A DNA stretch of 63,423 nucleotides from a virus: positions 1 through 63,423 of the IMG/VR virus record IMGVR_UViG_3300032665_000026; one strand, written 5' to 3'. The notes under the pieces are model-generated. The model was not told where the DNA came from. It worked only from the letters and a program-made list of their open reading frames with translations, and did not search any database. Of this stretch, positions 10,088 to 16,996 are shown in pieces (position 1 is the stretch's first letter; each line of letters begins with the position of its first letter). Both the position numbers and the translations under genes were made by a program.

Positions 10088-10111
10088 TTATTCCTCAAGG
10101 ATTGGAAAATT

Positions 10112-10459
10112 TTGTTAAAGAAAACAATTATTACATTTGCATTATCATTAAGTTTATTTTTAGTTCCCTACACAGCATCAGCAGCAACAAAGCATCATCA
10201 TGTTGCTAAGATTATTCTGAGCGCAACAACCCTAGCCAAATGGCAGAAGGTTGCTAAGTGCGAAGAAGGAGGGAATTGGGGATATTTTAGTTATTGGTAC
10301 CCAGATGCATTAGGTATCGATAGACCCAACTGGATTCAGTTCGGGGGAAGTGTTGTAAAACCAAGTAGTAGAGCAACCCAAATAACCGTAGGGACAAAAT
10401 TCCTAAAGGCATATACTATGAGTATGCCTGATCAACAGGGCTACTGTGCCCCATGGTAG
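10112..10459 (+). CDS. Secreted Rpf-like/transglycosylase-like cell-wall protein
   Basis: This 115-residue protein starts at TTG with AAGGA ten bases upstream. Residues 1-24 are a classical signal peptide (Lys-Lys, hydrophobic core, TASAA cleavage region). The phrase WQKVAKCEEGGNWG near residue 45 matches the core of resuscitation-promoting-factor / transglycosylase-like domains of actinobacteria, including the likely catalytic Glu and the first Cys of the conserved disulfide (partner near the C-terminus in YCAPW). It probably cleaves peptidoglycan glycan strands outside the membrane, for lysis or host stimulation. It is close to a bare domain in size. Confidence 0.75.
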   Translation: MLKKTIITFALSLSLFLVPYTASAATKHHHVAKIILSATTLAKWQKVAKCEEGGNWGYFSYWYPDALGIDRPNWIQFGGSVVKPSSRATQITVGTKFLKAYTMSMPDQQGYCAPW

Positions 10460-10474
10460 AAAGATAAAGATAAA

Positions 10475-10690
10475 ATGACAATTAAAAAATATGCTCAGAT
10501 TCACGTTGATGTTATGGAACTGCTCCTTAGCGGAGAGATGCATAGCACACTGGTCGGCAAGCAGATTACACTCGGTGGTTCCAAGGAAAGTACCGTTAAG
10601 CAAGCCGACGAATTTGCACAATACATTGTAGATCTGCTCAAGAAGGCGGAACAATTTAGAAAGGACAATGTAAAGAGCAGCAATTCGTAG
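10475..10690 (+). CDS. Hypothetical protein
   Basis: A 71-residue soluble protein, mixed helix, ending in a Lys-rich helix (LLKKAEQFRKD). ATG 10475 lies 16 bases after the lytic-enzyme stop with an AAAGATAAAG purine stretch upstream. No known family recognised. Confidence 0.6.
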   Translation: MTIKKYAQIHVDVMELLLSGEMHSTLVGKQITLGGSKESTVKQADEFAQYIVDLLKKAEQFRKDNVKSSNS

Positions 10691-10700
10691 CTTATCTAGT

Positions 10701-10787
10701 GAGGGCGTTTCTCGCCTCTCCTGAAGGGCCTGGTCTTCCTCGGGGGTTGCAGTCGGTGTTCATACCTTGACTCCCCCCGAGGCCCTT
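10701..10787 (+). ncRNA. Structured intergenic RNA, two hairpins
   Basis: A short hairpin at 10701-10718 (GAGgGCG/CGCCTC) precedes a long composite hairpin at 10724-10787. The composite pairs AAGGG with CCCTT, CCTCGGGGG with CCCCCGAGG, AGTC with GACT, and GGT with ACC around a six-base apical loop. It is far more GC-rich than the flanks. No U-tract follows, so it is not a simple rho-independent terminator. It lies between the small gene and whiB and could be a small RNA, attenuator or processing signal. Confidence 0.5.
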
Positions 10788-10813
10788 ACAGCTACTGCTT
10801 CCACATAAATATT

Positions 10814-11182
10814 ATGGAACTAAATACACTTGACCTGAAATGGCAAAAAGATGCTGCTTGCGCATCTATGTCATCAGAAGATTATGATGCTTTCTATCCA
10901 AAACATGGCAAAGTGTTTTTGAAAGAAACCCTAGCTATCTGCAATAGCTGCCCAGTTAGTTCATCTTGTCTAGATTATTCTCTTAAGTATGAAGAATATG
11001 GCTATTGGGCAGGGACCGGCACTACTGAACGTAGAAAGATGCGCAAAGAACTTGGCATCGAATTGGTTACATTGAACTCAGAGTTCATTAGAGACCAAGT
11101 AATTGAAACAATCAAAGAAACCTACCATCCAGTTAAGATTCAAGGGCGTGGTAGAAAGACTACAGTTAAGGATGAAGTATGA
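10814..11182 (+). CDS. WhiB-family iron-sulfur transcriptional regulator
   Basis: This 122-residue protein carries the four cysteines of WhiB-like proteins in order: C17 (in DAACAS), C43 and C46 (CNSC), and C52 (SSSC). The signature GYWAGTGTTERR turn follows, with a basic C-terminal tail (GRGRKTT). The family binds a 4Fe-4S cluster and modulates sigma-factor-dependent transcription, and it is restricted to actinobacteria and their phages. Encoded copies usually reprogram or mimic host WhiB. It overlaps the next gene by four bases. Confidence 0.88.
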   Translation: MELNTLDLKWQKDAACASMSSEDYDAFYPKHGKVFLKETLAICNSCPVSSSCLDYSLKYEEYGYWAGTGTTERRKMRKELGIELVTLNSEFIRDQVIETIKETYHPVKIQGRGRKTTVKDEV

Positions 11183-11871
11183 AAATTGGTTTAATCGTTC
11201 CAGTTCTAAATATTTTTGAGCAGGCAATCGATCTTGTCTATAGTGCGGAGAGTGAACACGATCTAAAGGTCTTTATTCAGCCACAATATCGAGTCCAGGT
11301 GCCACTCGCAGCAGCATGGAACCGTGGCATCCGACAAGCTATTGCAGCAGACTGCGATGTCATTATTGTAAGCAACGATGATGCAATGTTTGGTCCAAAA
11401 ACCATTGACCGTCTTGCGGAGAATGTACTTGATATGGATGACAAGTATGTAATGGCATTCCCAGTGGACGTGCTCGACGGTCTAACCGATCCCAGTGATA
11501 TCCTGTTCGGTGATGGATGGGACCTAGACATTACTAACCCAGAAGATCAATCGTTCTCCTGCTTTGCTATCAAGCCAGACTTCTTCGACAAGTGTGGGAC
11601 TTTTGATGAGAACTTTGACCCAGCTTGGTGGGAAGATGCAGACATGAAATACCGTATGCACTTGCTTGGGTACAAGACTTTACAAACAGTTGTTCCATAC
11701 GTGCACTTGCGTCATCAAACTACGCAGAAGTTAAACCTCCCTCTCAACTCTATGAAGAGTGGAGAATACTTCGTAAAAAAGTGGGGTAGTGCTAAGAAAG
11801 ACTTGCATGAGACTTACGTTAACCCGTATAATGATAATAGTCTAAGTCCAAAAGAGTGGAGACCGTTGTGA
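11179..11871 (+). CDS. GT2-like glycosyltransferase
   Basis: This 230-residue protein has a GT-A-like fold: an N-terminal strand KIGLIVPVLN, a mid-protein VIIVSNDDAMFG segment with the acidic motif that binds nucleotide-sugar and metal, and a later WWEDADMKYR containing the conserved ED pair of family 2 enzymes. It is the first of three overlapping glycosyltransferase genes. The target (virion protein, modified DNA base or host wall) cannot be deduced. Confidence 0.75.
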   Translation: MKIGLIVPVLNIFEQAIDLVYSAESEHDLKVFIQPQYRVQVPLAAAWNRGIRQAIAADCDVIIVSNDDAMFGPKTIDRLAENVLDMDDKYVMAFPVDVLDGLTDPSDILFGDGWDLDITNPEDQSFSCFAIKPDFFDKCGTFDENFDPAWWEDADMKYRMHLLGYKTLQTVVPYVHLRHQTTQKLNLPLNSMKSGEYFVKKWGSAKKDLHETYVNPYNDNSLSPKEWRPL

Positions 11872-13139
11872 GCAAGATTAGAGTATTAGCCTGGGGTGAC
11901 TACGCGTGTAGCACAGGCTTCGGTACCGTAATGAAAAACATTATGGGAGAAATCAATAAGTCTGGTAGCTATGAGATCGATGTCGTAGGAGTCAACTACG
12001 ATGGTGGTCCATACGACACCACACTATGGCCAGGTAACCTATGGCCAGCAATCAGTGCTCTTCGTACACAAGGGCCTTATGGGGACGTTTTTGGTCGTCA
12101 AGTATTCTTAGACTTGCTCGCTCAGCGTGACTATGACATCGTATTCATCGTTCAGGATACTTTCATTGTTCAACCTATTGTCCCCCAGATTCTAGAACTC
12201 CAGCGTACAAAGCCTGAGACCTTTTCAACAATCTACTACTACCCATTCGACTGCACACCACAGGAAGACTGGGTTAAGCAGTGTGTGGCAGCTTTTGACT
12301 TCCCCGTAGCGTACACTGAATATGCTAAGAATGAGAGCCGGAAGTACATTGGTTCAGCTGCTGATAAGCAAGACGTTATTTACCACGGCACAAATACCAG
12401 TAACTTCTTCCCGCTGTCACCAGAGGGTAAGAAACGCGTTAAAGAAGAGATTTTCTCTGCTGTAAAAGATAAGTTCATCATTACCAATGTGAACCGCAAC
12501 CAGGGTCGTAAGGATGTATCACGTAGCCTTATGATTCTGAAGCAGCTCCGTAATATTGGTGTCGAGGACGCATTCCTTTATATGCATATGCAGGAGACTG
12601 ATTTCGGTGGTAGCATCATGAAGATGGCTAGTGCTATTGGTGTGGTCCCTGATAAGGACTTCACGATTCCCAACCCGCAGCAGTTTGGTGCTCACAGTGG
12701 GTTCCCAATCGAATTCCTCAACCAGATCTACAATGCAAGTGATCTTTACTTGACCACAACGCATGGTGAAGGATGGGGTCTAAGCATCACTGAAGCTATG
12801 GCTACTAAGCTCCCTGTCGTGGCCCCTAACAACACATCTTTGCCAGAGATTCTTGGAGATGATCGTGGTTGGAGAATTAGCAGCGGTCATACGCCTACCC
12901 ACTGGGTGATCAAAGAGAATGACAATGAGCGTATGCGCCCTCTGATGGATGTAGAAGAGGCTGCTGAAACAATCAAGTACATCATGGAACACCCAGAGGA
13001 AGCTGCTCTTAGAACAGAGAATGCTCACGCATGGATTCTAGACAATACTTGGGATAAAGTTTGCAAGCAGTGGACCAATGTATTCAATAAGGCAACCAAT
13101 AAGGCCCGAACAGCGCGAAAGTTCAAGGCACAAAAGTAA
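11868..13139 (+). CDS. GT4-like (GT-B fold) glycosyltransferase
   Basis: I place the start at GTG 11868, which overlaps the preceding TGA (GTGA) and has GGAG about six bases upstream; an in-frame GTG at 11856 is less likely. The C-terminal half has the donor-site pattern of retaining GT-B enzymes: YLTTTHGEGWGLSITEAMA followed by PVVAPNNTSLPEI. The first half carries the acceptor-domain strands. It is about 423 residues, normal for the family. It likely acts after or with the flanking transferases on the same acceptor. Confidence 0.8.
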   Translation: MSKIRVLAWGDYACSTGFGTVMKNIMGEINKSGSYEIDVVGVNYDGGPYDTTLWPGNLWPAISALRTQGPYGDVFGRQVFLDLLAQRDYDIVFIVQDTFIVQPIVPQILELQRTKPETFSTIYYYPFDCTPQEDWVKQCVAAFDFPVAYTEYAKNESRKYIGSAADKQDVIYHGTNTSNFFPLSPEGKKRVKEEIFSAVKDKFIITNVNRNQGRKDVSRSLMILKQLRNIGVEDAFLYMHMQETDFGGSIMKMASAIGVVPDKDFTIPNPQQFGAHSGFPIEFLNQIYNASDLYLTTTHGEGWGLSITEAMATKLPVVAPNNTSLPEILGDDRGWRISSGHTPTHWVIKENDNERMRPLMDVEEAAETIKYIMEHPEEAALRTENAHAWILDNTWDKVCKQWTNVFNKATNKARTARKFKAQK

Positions 13140-13924
13140 TGCCACGCCGTGTAGTTAGCATCACACCATTCTGGAATGAGACGCATATCCTTGAATTGCG
13201 TCTAGGCATCCTAGAAGATGTAGTTGATAAGTTCTATACGGTAGAAGCATCACAGACGTTCACAGGCATTGATAAACCAATGCTAGCCAACACAATCCAG
13301 CACCCAAAACATTCTGTAGTAGCTATTGATTTCCCCAAAGATATAATGGGTAGATCAATAGCTACGCAGGAATGGGGTCGAGAGAATTATCAAAGAGATC
13401 TGATCATTGATCTCTCTGAATACGATGATGATGATATCGTTCTAATCACTGACCTTGATGAGATTCCAAACCCAATTGCTGTTAAATTCTTGAGAGATAA
13501 CTTTGATCCTGATTTCACCTATGCATTCGACATGGTGGTCCATCAATATTATTTAAATAATCAAAATCTTGGCGAGGGTGTTTGGTCGAAGGCAAAAGCA
13601 TGCAGTGTAGCTGAATATCGTCGCGATGGATTCTGGGCCACTGGTCTTAGATTAGATGACAATTCTATTCATATACCAAATGGTGGATGGCATTGGACAT
13701 ATATTGGTGACCCAGAATTTATAAAGAATAAGATTGAAGCATTCGCTCATACTGAATTCGACATAGATAATGTCAAGAGCAACCTCGAGTACCATTATGA
13801 AAATAATACAGATACTCTTGGAAGAGGTTTTCAACTTCAGTTAGTTGAACTTGACAACGACTCATACCCAAAGTATATTAGAGACAACAAAGTTAAGTAC
13901 AACAAATATATTAAGGAACTTTAA
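13139..13924 (+). CDS. GT17-like glycosyltransferase
   Basis: This 261-residue protein matches family 17 (beta-1,4-GlcNAc-transferase-like) phrases. It has an N-terminal ITPFWNETHILELRL, VEASQTFTG, FPKD, then a metal/nucleotide motif LITDLDEIPNP and GWHWTYIG. Its start overlaps the preceding stop by one base. It completes a three-gene glycosylation cassette. Confidence 0.75.
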   Translation: MPRRVVSITPFWNETHILELRLGILEDVVDKFYTVEASQTFTGIDKPMLANTIQHPKHSVVAIDFPKDIMGRSIATQEWGRENYQRDLIIDLSEYDDDDIVLITDLDEIPNPIAVKFLRDNFDPDFTYAFDMVVHQYYLNNQNLGEGVWSKAKACSVAEYRRDGFWATGLRLDDNSIHIPNGGWHWTYIGDPEFIKNKIEAFAHTEFDIDNVKSNLEYHYENNTDTLGRGFQLQLVELDNDSYPKYIRDNKVKYNKYIKEL

Positions 13925-14119
13925 ATGTTTCGAATGACTTTTGATGAGTGGTTAGAATATGGTGAAGAGCATGGTTATTGCTCAGAACAATTTTGTAATA
14001 CTCATGATCTTGTCCCAATGCATGAAAGTGAACAAAAAGCATGGGAAGAATATGGTGAAGACCCATGCGCCCATATGGTACGATTGGGTAGTCTAGAAGA
14101 TTGGGACATTAGCAAATGA
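13925..14119 (+). CDS. Hypothetical acidic protein
   Basis: A 64-residue, strongly acidic protein directly abutting the GT17 stop. It contains His/Cys/Glu/Trp-rich phrases (YCSEQFCNTHD) that might bind metal. It is the last gene before the first tRNA. No family recognised. Confidence 0.6.
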   Translation: MFRMTFDEWLEYGEEHGYCSEQFCNTHDLVPMHESEQKAWEEYGEDPCAHMVRLGSLEDWDISK

Positions 14120-14125
14120 TGCTCT

Positions 14126-14198
14126 GCTCCTATAGCTCAGTTGGAAGAGCAGGGGACTTTTAATCCCAAGGTCGTTGGTTCGAGCCCAACTGGGAGCA
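14126..14198 (+). tRNA. tRNA-Lys (TTT)
   Basis: Cloverleaf with a 7-bp acceptor (one G-U), D-stem AGCTC/GAGC type, anticodon loop ACTTTTAAT with anticodon TTT, and T-arm with a TTCGAGC loop. The 3' CCA is not encoded (A discriminator followed by CT). First of a tRNA set lying among small genes. Confidence 0.9.
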
Positions 14199-14263
14199 CT
14201 CCGAACGAAGCAAATACCGTAGATGCAGCAAGCTCCTGGGAATGAGATTAAACTTCCCAACAA

Positions 14264-14338
14264 CGGGTAGTAGCGCAGCTTGGTCAGCGCATCTGGTTTG
14301 GGTCCAGAGGGTCGGGGGTTCGAATCCCTCCTACCCGA
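14264..14338 (+). tRNA. tRNA-Pro (TGG)
   Basis: Acceptor CGGGTAG/CTACCCG pairs fully. The anticodon stem TCTGG/CCAGA encloses loop TTTGGGT with anticodon TGG, and the T-loop is TTCGAAT. The CCA tail is not encoded. Confidence 0.92.
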
Positions 14339-14345
14339 CGCAGTA

Positions 14346-14416
14346 GCCCTTGTAGTACAGTGGTAGTACACTAGACTTGTAATCTTGTGACGGGAGTTCG
14401 ATTCTCTCCGGGGGCA
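14346..14416 (+). tRNA. tRNA-Thr (TGT)
   Basis: Acceptor GCCCTTG/CGGGGGC (with G-U pairs), D-stem GTAC/GTAC, anticodon loop CTTGTAA with anticodon TGT, T-loop TTCGATT. One mismatch in the anticodon stem. CCA not encoded. Confidence 0.88.
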
Positions 14417-14439
14417 CGTAGTATGATAAGGTTGTTATC

Positions 14440-14448
14440 TGGTATGAT
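14440..14448 (+). promoter_or_regulatory. Extended -10 promoter before tRNA-Leu
   Basis: TGGTATGAT (TG-N-hexamer) lies about 14 bases before the tRNA-Leu 5' end. A second TATGAT lies at 14422-14427. There is no good -35. The same nonamer appears at 16955. It could give separate transcription of the tRNA and following genes. Confidence 0.4.
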
Positions 14449-14461
14449 GGTTTTTGTATAA

Positions 14462-14535
14462 GCCCTGATATCCCAATTGGCAGAGGAAGGGCGCTTAAAA
14501 CGCCCCAAGTGTGGGTTCGAGTCCCACTCAGGGTA
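14462..14535 (+). tRNA. tRNA-Leu-like (TAA), short variable arm
   Basis: The anticodon stem GGGCG/CGCCC encloses loop CTTAAAA, giving anticodon TAA (reads UUA). Acceptor pairs 2-7 are Watson-Crick, with G-U as pair 1. The T-arm is GTGGG/CCCAC with loop TTCGAGT. The variable region has only about five bases, unlike the long arm of normal bacterial Leu tRNAs, so the amino-acid identity is uncertain. Confidence 0.8.
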
Positions 14536-14548
14536 CTAAGGAGATAGT

Positions 14549-14782
14549 ATGGCAATGACATTAAAACAAGCAGCGACGATTATGCTAGAATTGTGTAAGA
14601 TTCCTGCTGAACCGAAGCTCGTTGCAGCATTTAACAACTATGATGTTAATAGTATGTGGATCAAAAGTGTGCTTAAGGGAGCTGCTCCGGCAGCAAGCAC
14701 GTTGAGTAATCCTTATTATGAGGAAGCATTAAACGTTTTACGTGCAAATGGAATTGATATTAATATCTTTGATACCAACTAG
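14549..14782 (+). CDS. Hypothetical protein
   Basis: A 77-residue helical protein, ATG 14549 preceded by AAGGAG. It contains Ala-rich helices and ends in a DINIF segment. Sits between tRNA-Leu and a membrane protein. No family recognised. Confidence 0.65.
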   Translation: MAMTLKQAATIMLELCKIPAEPKLVAAFNNYDVNSMWIKSVLKGAAPAASTLSNPYYEEALNVLRANGIDINIFDTN

Positions 14783-14796
14783 TAGAAAGAAAAAGT

Positions 14797-15093
14797 ATGC
14801 AGAGTAAGAATAAGTTTTTTATCGCAGTACCAGTGATTGTAATTATAATCTTATTATCTATTATTGGAGCTGTTCATCTTATCCATCCACAATGGATTGG
14901 TGAGCAAACTGATAAAGCTGGATACTTCCAGAAAGCAGTGGGACTGATCACGGATGCACCACATGCTACCGCTGAACTGTTCTATTCAACCCTAGAAGAC
15001 TTGGTGATCTTGTTTGTGGGCATCTCTTGGGGTAAGCGAATCTGGCACAAGGAACACAAGAAGTTTGACGAAGAACACGGAGTGAAGCACTAA
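14797..15093 (+). CDS. Small membrane protein
   Basis: This 98-residue protein has one strong membrane segment (residues about 7-30, VPVIVIIILLSIIGAVHLI) after a short basic N-terminus. A second weaker hydrophobic stretch near residue 72 (EDLVILFVGISWG) and a charged C-terminal tail rich in Lys/His/Glu follow. A holin-like or superinfection-related role is possible but unsupported. Its stop overlaps the next start. Confidence 0.65.
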   Translation: MQSKNKFFIAVPVIVIIILLSIIGAVHLIHPQWIGEQTDKAGYFQKAVGLITDAPHATAELFYSTLEDLVILFVGISWGKRIWHKEHKKFDEEHGVKH

Positions 15094-15392
15094 TGCCAAC
15101 TACTTGGGTAAAAATTGAACCACGTTTGTGCCAATGTGGTTGTGGGACTATTATTACAAAAAAGGAGAAAAGATCTCAAGGTCGTTTTTGCCAGGGGCAC
15201 ACATTCAAATCAGCAATAAATCGTGTACCTAACCCTTCTGCTCTGACTGAAGAGGATTATGCACGAATCCGTAAGATTCCAGCATGGAGAGCTGTTTATG
15301 AATCAGTAGAAGGCATTCTAGGAGAGTCTTTTAATGGCTATGAAGTGGTTAACTATGGTACACTAGAAGAGTTGGACGATCTTATTTATTAG
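15093..15392 (+). CDS. Zinc-ribbon-like hypothetical protein
   Basis: A 99-residue protein whose N-terminal part, CQCGCGTII...GRFCQGH, carries four cysteines and a His spaced like a small zinc-binding motif seen in HNH-associated and phage DNA-binding proteins. The C-terminal half is acidic. Function unknown. Confidence 0.6.
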   Translation: MPTTWVKIEPRLCQCGCGTIITKKEKRSQGRFCQGHTFKSAINRVPNPSALTEEDYARIRKIPAWRAVYESVEGILGESFNGYEVVNYGTLEELDDLIY

Positions 15393-15399
15393 ATCACAT

Positions 15400-15474
15400 G
15401 CCTCTATAGCACAAGGGATAGTGCAAAGGAGTTCTAACCCTGGGATCTCAGTTCGAGTCTGAGTGGAGGCACCA
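15400..15474 (+). tRNA. tRNA-Arg (TCT)
   Basis: Acceptor GCCTCTA/TGGAGGC, D-stem GCAC/GTGC, anticodon loop GTTCTAA with anticodon TCT, T-arm CTCAG/CTGAG. The anticodon stem has mismatches at both ends. Unlike the others, the 3' CCA is encoded (15472-15474). Confidence 0.85.
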
Positions 15475-15475
15475 A

Positions 15476-15547
15476 GGATGATTAGCTCAGCGGTAGAGCA
15501 ACTCGTTTACACCGAGAAGGTCGGGAGTTCAATCCTCTCATCATCCA
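15476..15547 (+). tRNA. tRNA-Val (TAC)
   Basis: Acceptor GGATGAT/ATCATCC pairs fully. D-stem GCTC/GAGC, anticodon stem ACTCG/CGAGA around loop TTTACAC (anticodon TAC), T-loop TTCAATC. It begins two bases after the encoded CCA of tRNA-Arg, so the two are co-transcribed. Confidence 0.9.
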
Positions 15548-15548
15548 C

Positions 15549-15577
15549 TTGCAACGTAGCAAGAATAATGATATAGT
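15549..15577 (+). promoter_or_regulatory. Sigma70-type promoter
   Basis: TTGCAA (15549-15554), exactly 17 bases, then TATAGT (15572-15577). The start would fall near 15584, ahead of AAGGAG (about 15589-15594) and ATG 15600. Confidence 0.55.
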
Positions 15578-15599
15578 TATTTATGAGTAAGGAGAAAGT

Positions 15600-15938
15600 A
15601 TGCGTAAGAGTTCTAAGAGAAACTTATTTTTGTTCGGTGCTAGCATGGAAATGATTGCAGCGGGTAAGACACTAGAAATGGCTAGAAAGAGTATGGAAAA
15701 AGAAGAAGAAAGAGTCGCTAATGAGAATGCTCTACATGAGCAAAATTTTAGCCAAGAATACCAATATGTTTTTTATGAGCGTGCAGTAAAGAGCGTTTCA
15801 AAAACTGTATCGGACCTGCTAGAGATAATCGTTGCGAATGACATTGAAATCGATGATGCTATCCTATCAGAAGCAAACCGAATTCTTGTTATGATGGAAT
15901 GGGTACTATTGAATGAAGGAGAAGACAATGGAAGTTAA
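15600..15938 (+). CDS. Hypothetical protein, coiled-coil-like
   Basis: A 112-residue protein with an Arg/Lys-rich start and a long charged helix (about residues 28-50). AAGGAG precedes the ATG. First gene of the operon leading to the Ntn hydrolase. No family recognised. Confidence 0.65.
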   Translation: MRKSSKRNLFLFGASMEMIAAGKTLEMARKSMEKEEERVANENALHEQNFSQEYQYVFYERAVKSVSKTVSDLLEIIVANDIEIDDAILSEANRILVMMEWVLLNEGEDNGS

Positions 15939-16254
15939 GTTGAGCGTAAGCATCGGTGCTACCCTGCAGGTAAAGAATGCCAGGGGAGAATGGGACTGGA
16001 TCAAACCAGAAGTGGGCTGCGAGATTAGTATGAACAAAAATGAGGTTGGTTCTCCAGAAGTTTTATCAGACCAATTCGCTGCTATGTGGGATCAAGTTGT
16101 AGGTCCTCAGTTTGCATCGGTCGTACAAGAGCTCATTGCTGAACAGTCTCCCAAGACAGAAGAAACTGTTGAAGAGACTGCTAATGACGTTAGTGTTGAA
16201 GAAGATCTCATTGAGGAAGAAAAGCCCAATACCGATGAGGACGACTACTACTAA
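15928..16254 (+). CDS. Hypothetical protein with acidic C-terminus
   Basis: The ATG at 15928 is preferred over 15913 because AAGGAG lies six bases upstream of it. About 108 residues; the N-terminal half is strand-rich (VKLSVSIGATLQV...WDWIKP) and the last 40 residues are almost all Glu, Asp, Thr and Ser. A low-complexity acidic tail like this is typical of phage nucleic-acid-associated or inhibitor proteins. Overlaps both neighbours. Confidence 0.65.
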   Translation: MEVKLSVSIGATLQVKNARGEWDWIKPEVGCEISMNKNEVGSPEVLSDQFAAMWDQVVGPQFASVVQELIAEQSPKTEETVEETANDVSVEEDLIEEEKPNTDEDDYY

Positions 16255-16379
16255 TGGATGAATTTGATGCGTTTGTAAAGAAACATAATATTCAACCAGA
16301 TGAAATGGGCCCAGCATTTGCTGCCTGGTTATCAGGTGCCACTGGGTGGGATGGGAACTTTAAAAAGGTTGAACAATGA
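16254..16379 (+). CDS. Small hypothetical protein
   Basis: A 41-residue ORF with TAATG overlap to the preceding stop and ATGA overlap to the next start, so it is translationally coupled on both sides. Acidic N-terminus, GWDG near the end. Likely expressed with the Ntn hydrolase that follows. Confidence 0.6.
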   Translation: MDEFDAFVKKHNIQPDEMGPAFAAWLSGATGWDGNFKKVEQ

Positions 16380-16930
16380 CAGTCATCGCAGCAGCTTTGA
16401 CCATTGATAGCGGTGTTGTCATCGTAGGTGACTCAGAACTTTCTACCCCATACACAAAGGACAGTGATGGTTATAGCAAAGTTTGGGTTGATGAGATCAA
16501 CGAAGGTTATATTTTCGGTGGTGCTGGCAACCTAAGAGATATCCAAGTTATTAAGTATCATGTATCATGGCCTTACTACAGAGACATCTATCCTGTCGAA
16601 GAGTTCGTTGTTAAGGAAGTCGTTCCTAAGATGCGTGAAGCCCTACTCGATAACGGTGTGAAGATGGAAGAGTATGAAAGCTCGTTCATCATGGCATGGG
16701 AAGATAACTTAGTTGTTATCGATGAAAAGTTTGGCGTTACAATTCCCAATAGTGCACGGTATGCCATTGGCTCTGGCCAGAGTGAAGCTTTGGGAGCGCT
16801 TGGTAACGAGGGCGGTTGGACAAAGAACGATGTGATCGAAGCAGCAAATCGTGCTATGGTTACAGCAGTCGGTGTCAGTGGTCCATTGTTCACAATCGAC
16901 ACGGTTGATCTGGTTGTAAGACAAGCATGA
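16376..16930 (+). CDS. HslV/proteasome-like Ntn hydrolase
   Basis: This 184-residue protein resembles HslV and proteasome beta subunits (174-230 residues). After Met removal the N-terminus would be a Thr (TVIAAALTIDSGVVIVGDS), the usual catalytic nucleophile. GDS carries the Asp equivalent to HslV Asp17, GYSKVW the Lys equivalent to Lys33, and AIGSGQSEALGAL the Ser-containing turn that completes the active site. IFGGAGN corresponds to the HslV FAG segment. There is no propeptide. No HslU-type ATPase is next to it, so it may act alone, with a host ATPase, or on phage proteins. Family placement is by motif only. Confidence 0.7.
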   Translation: MTVIAAALTIDSGVVIVGDSELSTPYTKDSDGYSKVWVDEINEGYIFGGAGNLRDIQVIKYHVSWPYYRDIYPVEEFVVKEVVPKMREALLDNGVKMEEYESSFIMAWEDNLVVIDEKFGVTIPNSARYAIGSGQSEALGALGNEGGWTKNDVIEAANRAMVTAVGVSGPLFTIDTVDLVVRQA

Positions 16931-16938
16931 ATTATTAT

Positions 16939-16967
16939 TTGACATCATTATCGTGGTATGATAAGAT
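16939..16967 (+). promoter_or_regulatory. Sigma70-type promoter
   Basis: Perfect TTGACA (16939-16944), 17 bases, TAAGAT (16962-16967); an overlapping TGGTATGAT extended -10 lies at 16955-16963. AAGGA stands before ATG 16997. It opens the replication-gene block. Confidence 0.65.
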
Positions 16968-16996
16968 TTATAACATAAACAGTAAGGACAACTCTA

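Noticed and set aside
10701-10787. Rho-independent terminator
   Set aside because: The hairpin is strong but there is no U-tract and it is compound with an internal loop; kept as an unassigned structured RNA.
14199-14263. An extra tRNA between tRNA-Lys and tRNA-Pro
   Set aside because: The 65-base spacer shows no T-arm or acceptor pairing; it appears to be plain spacer.
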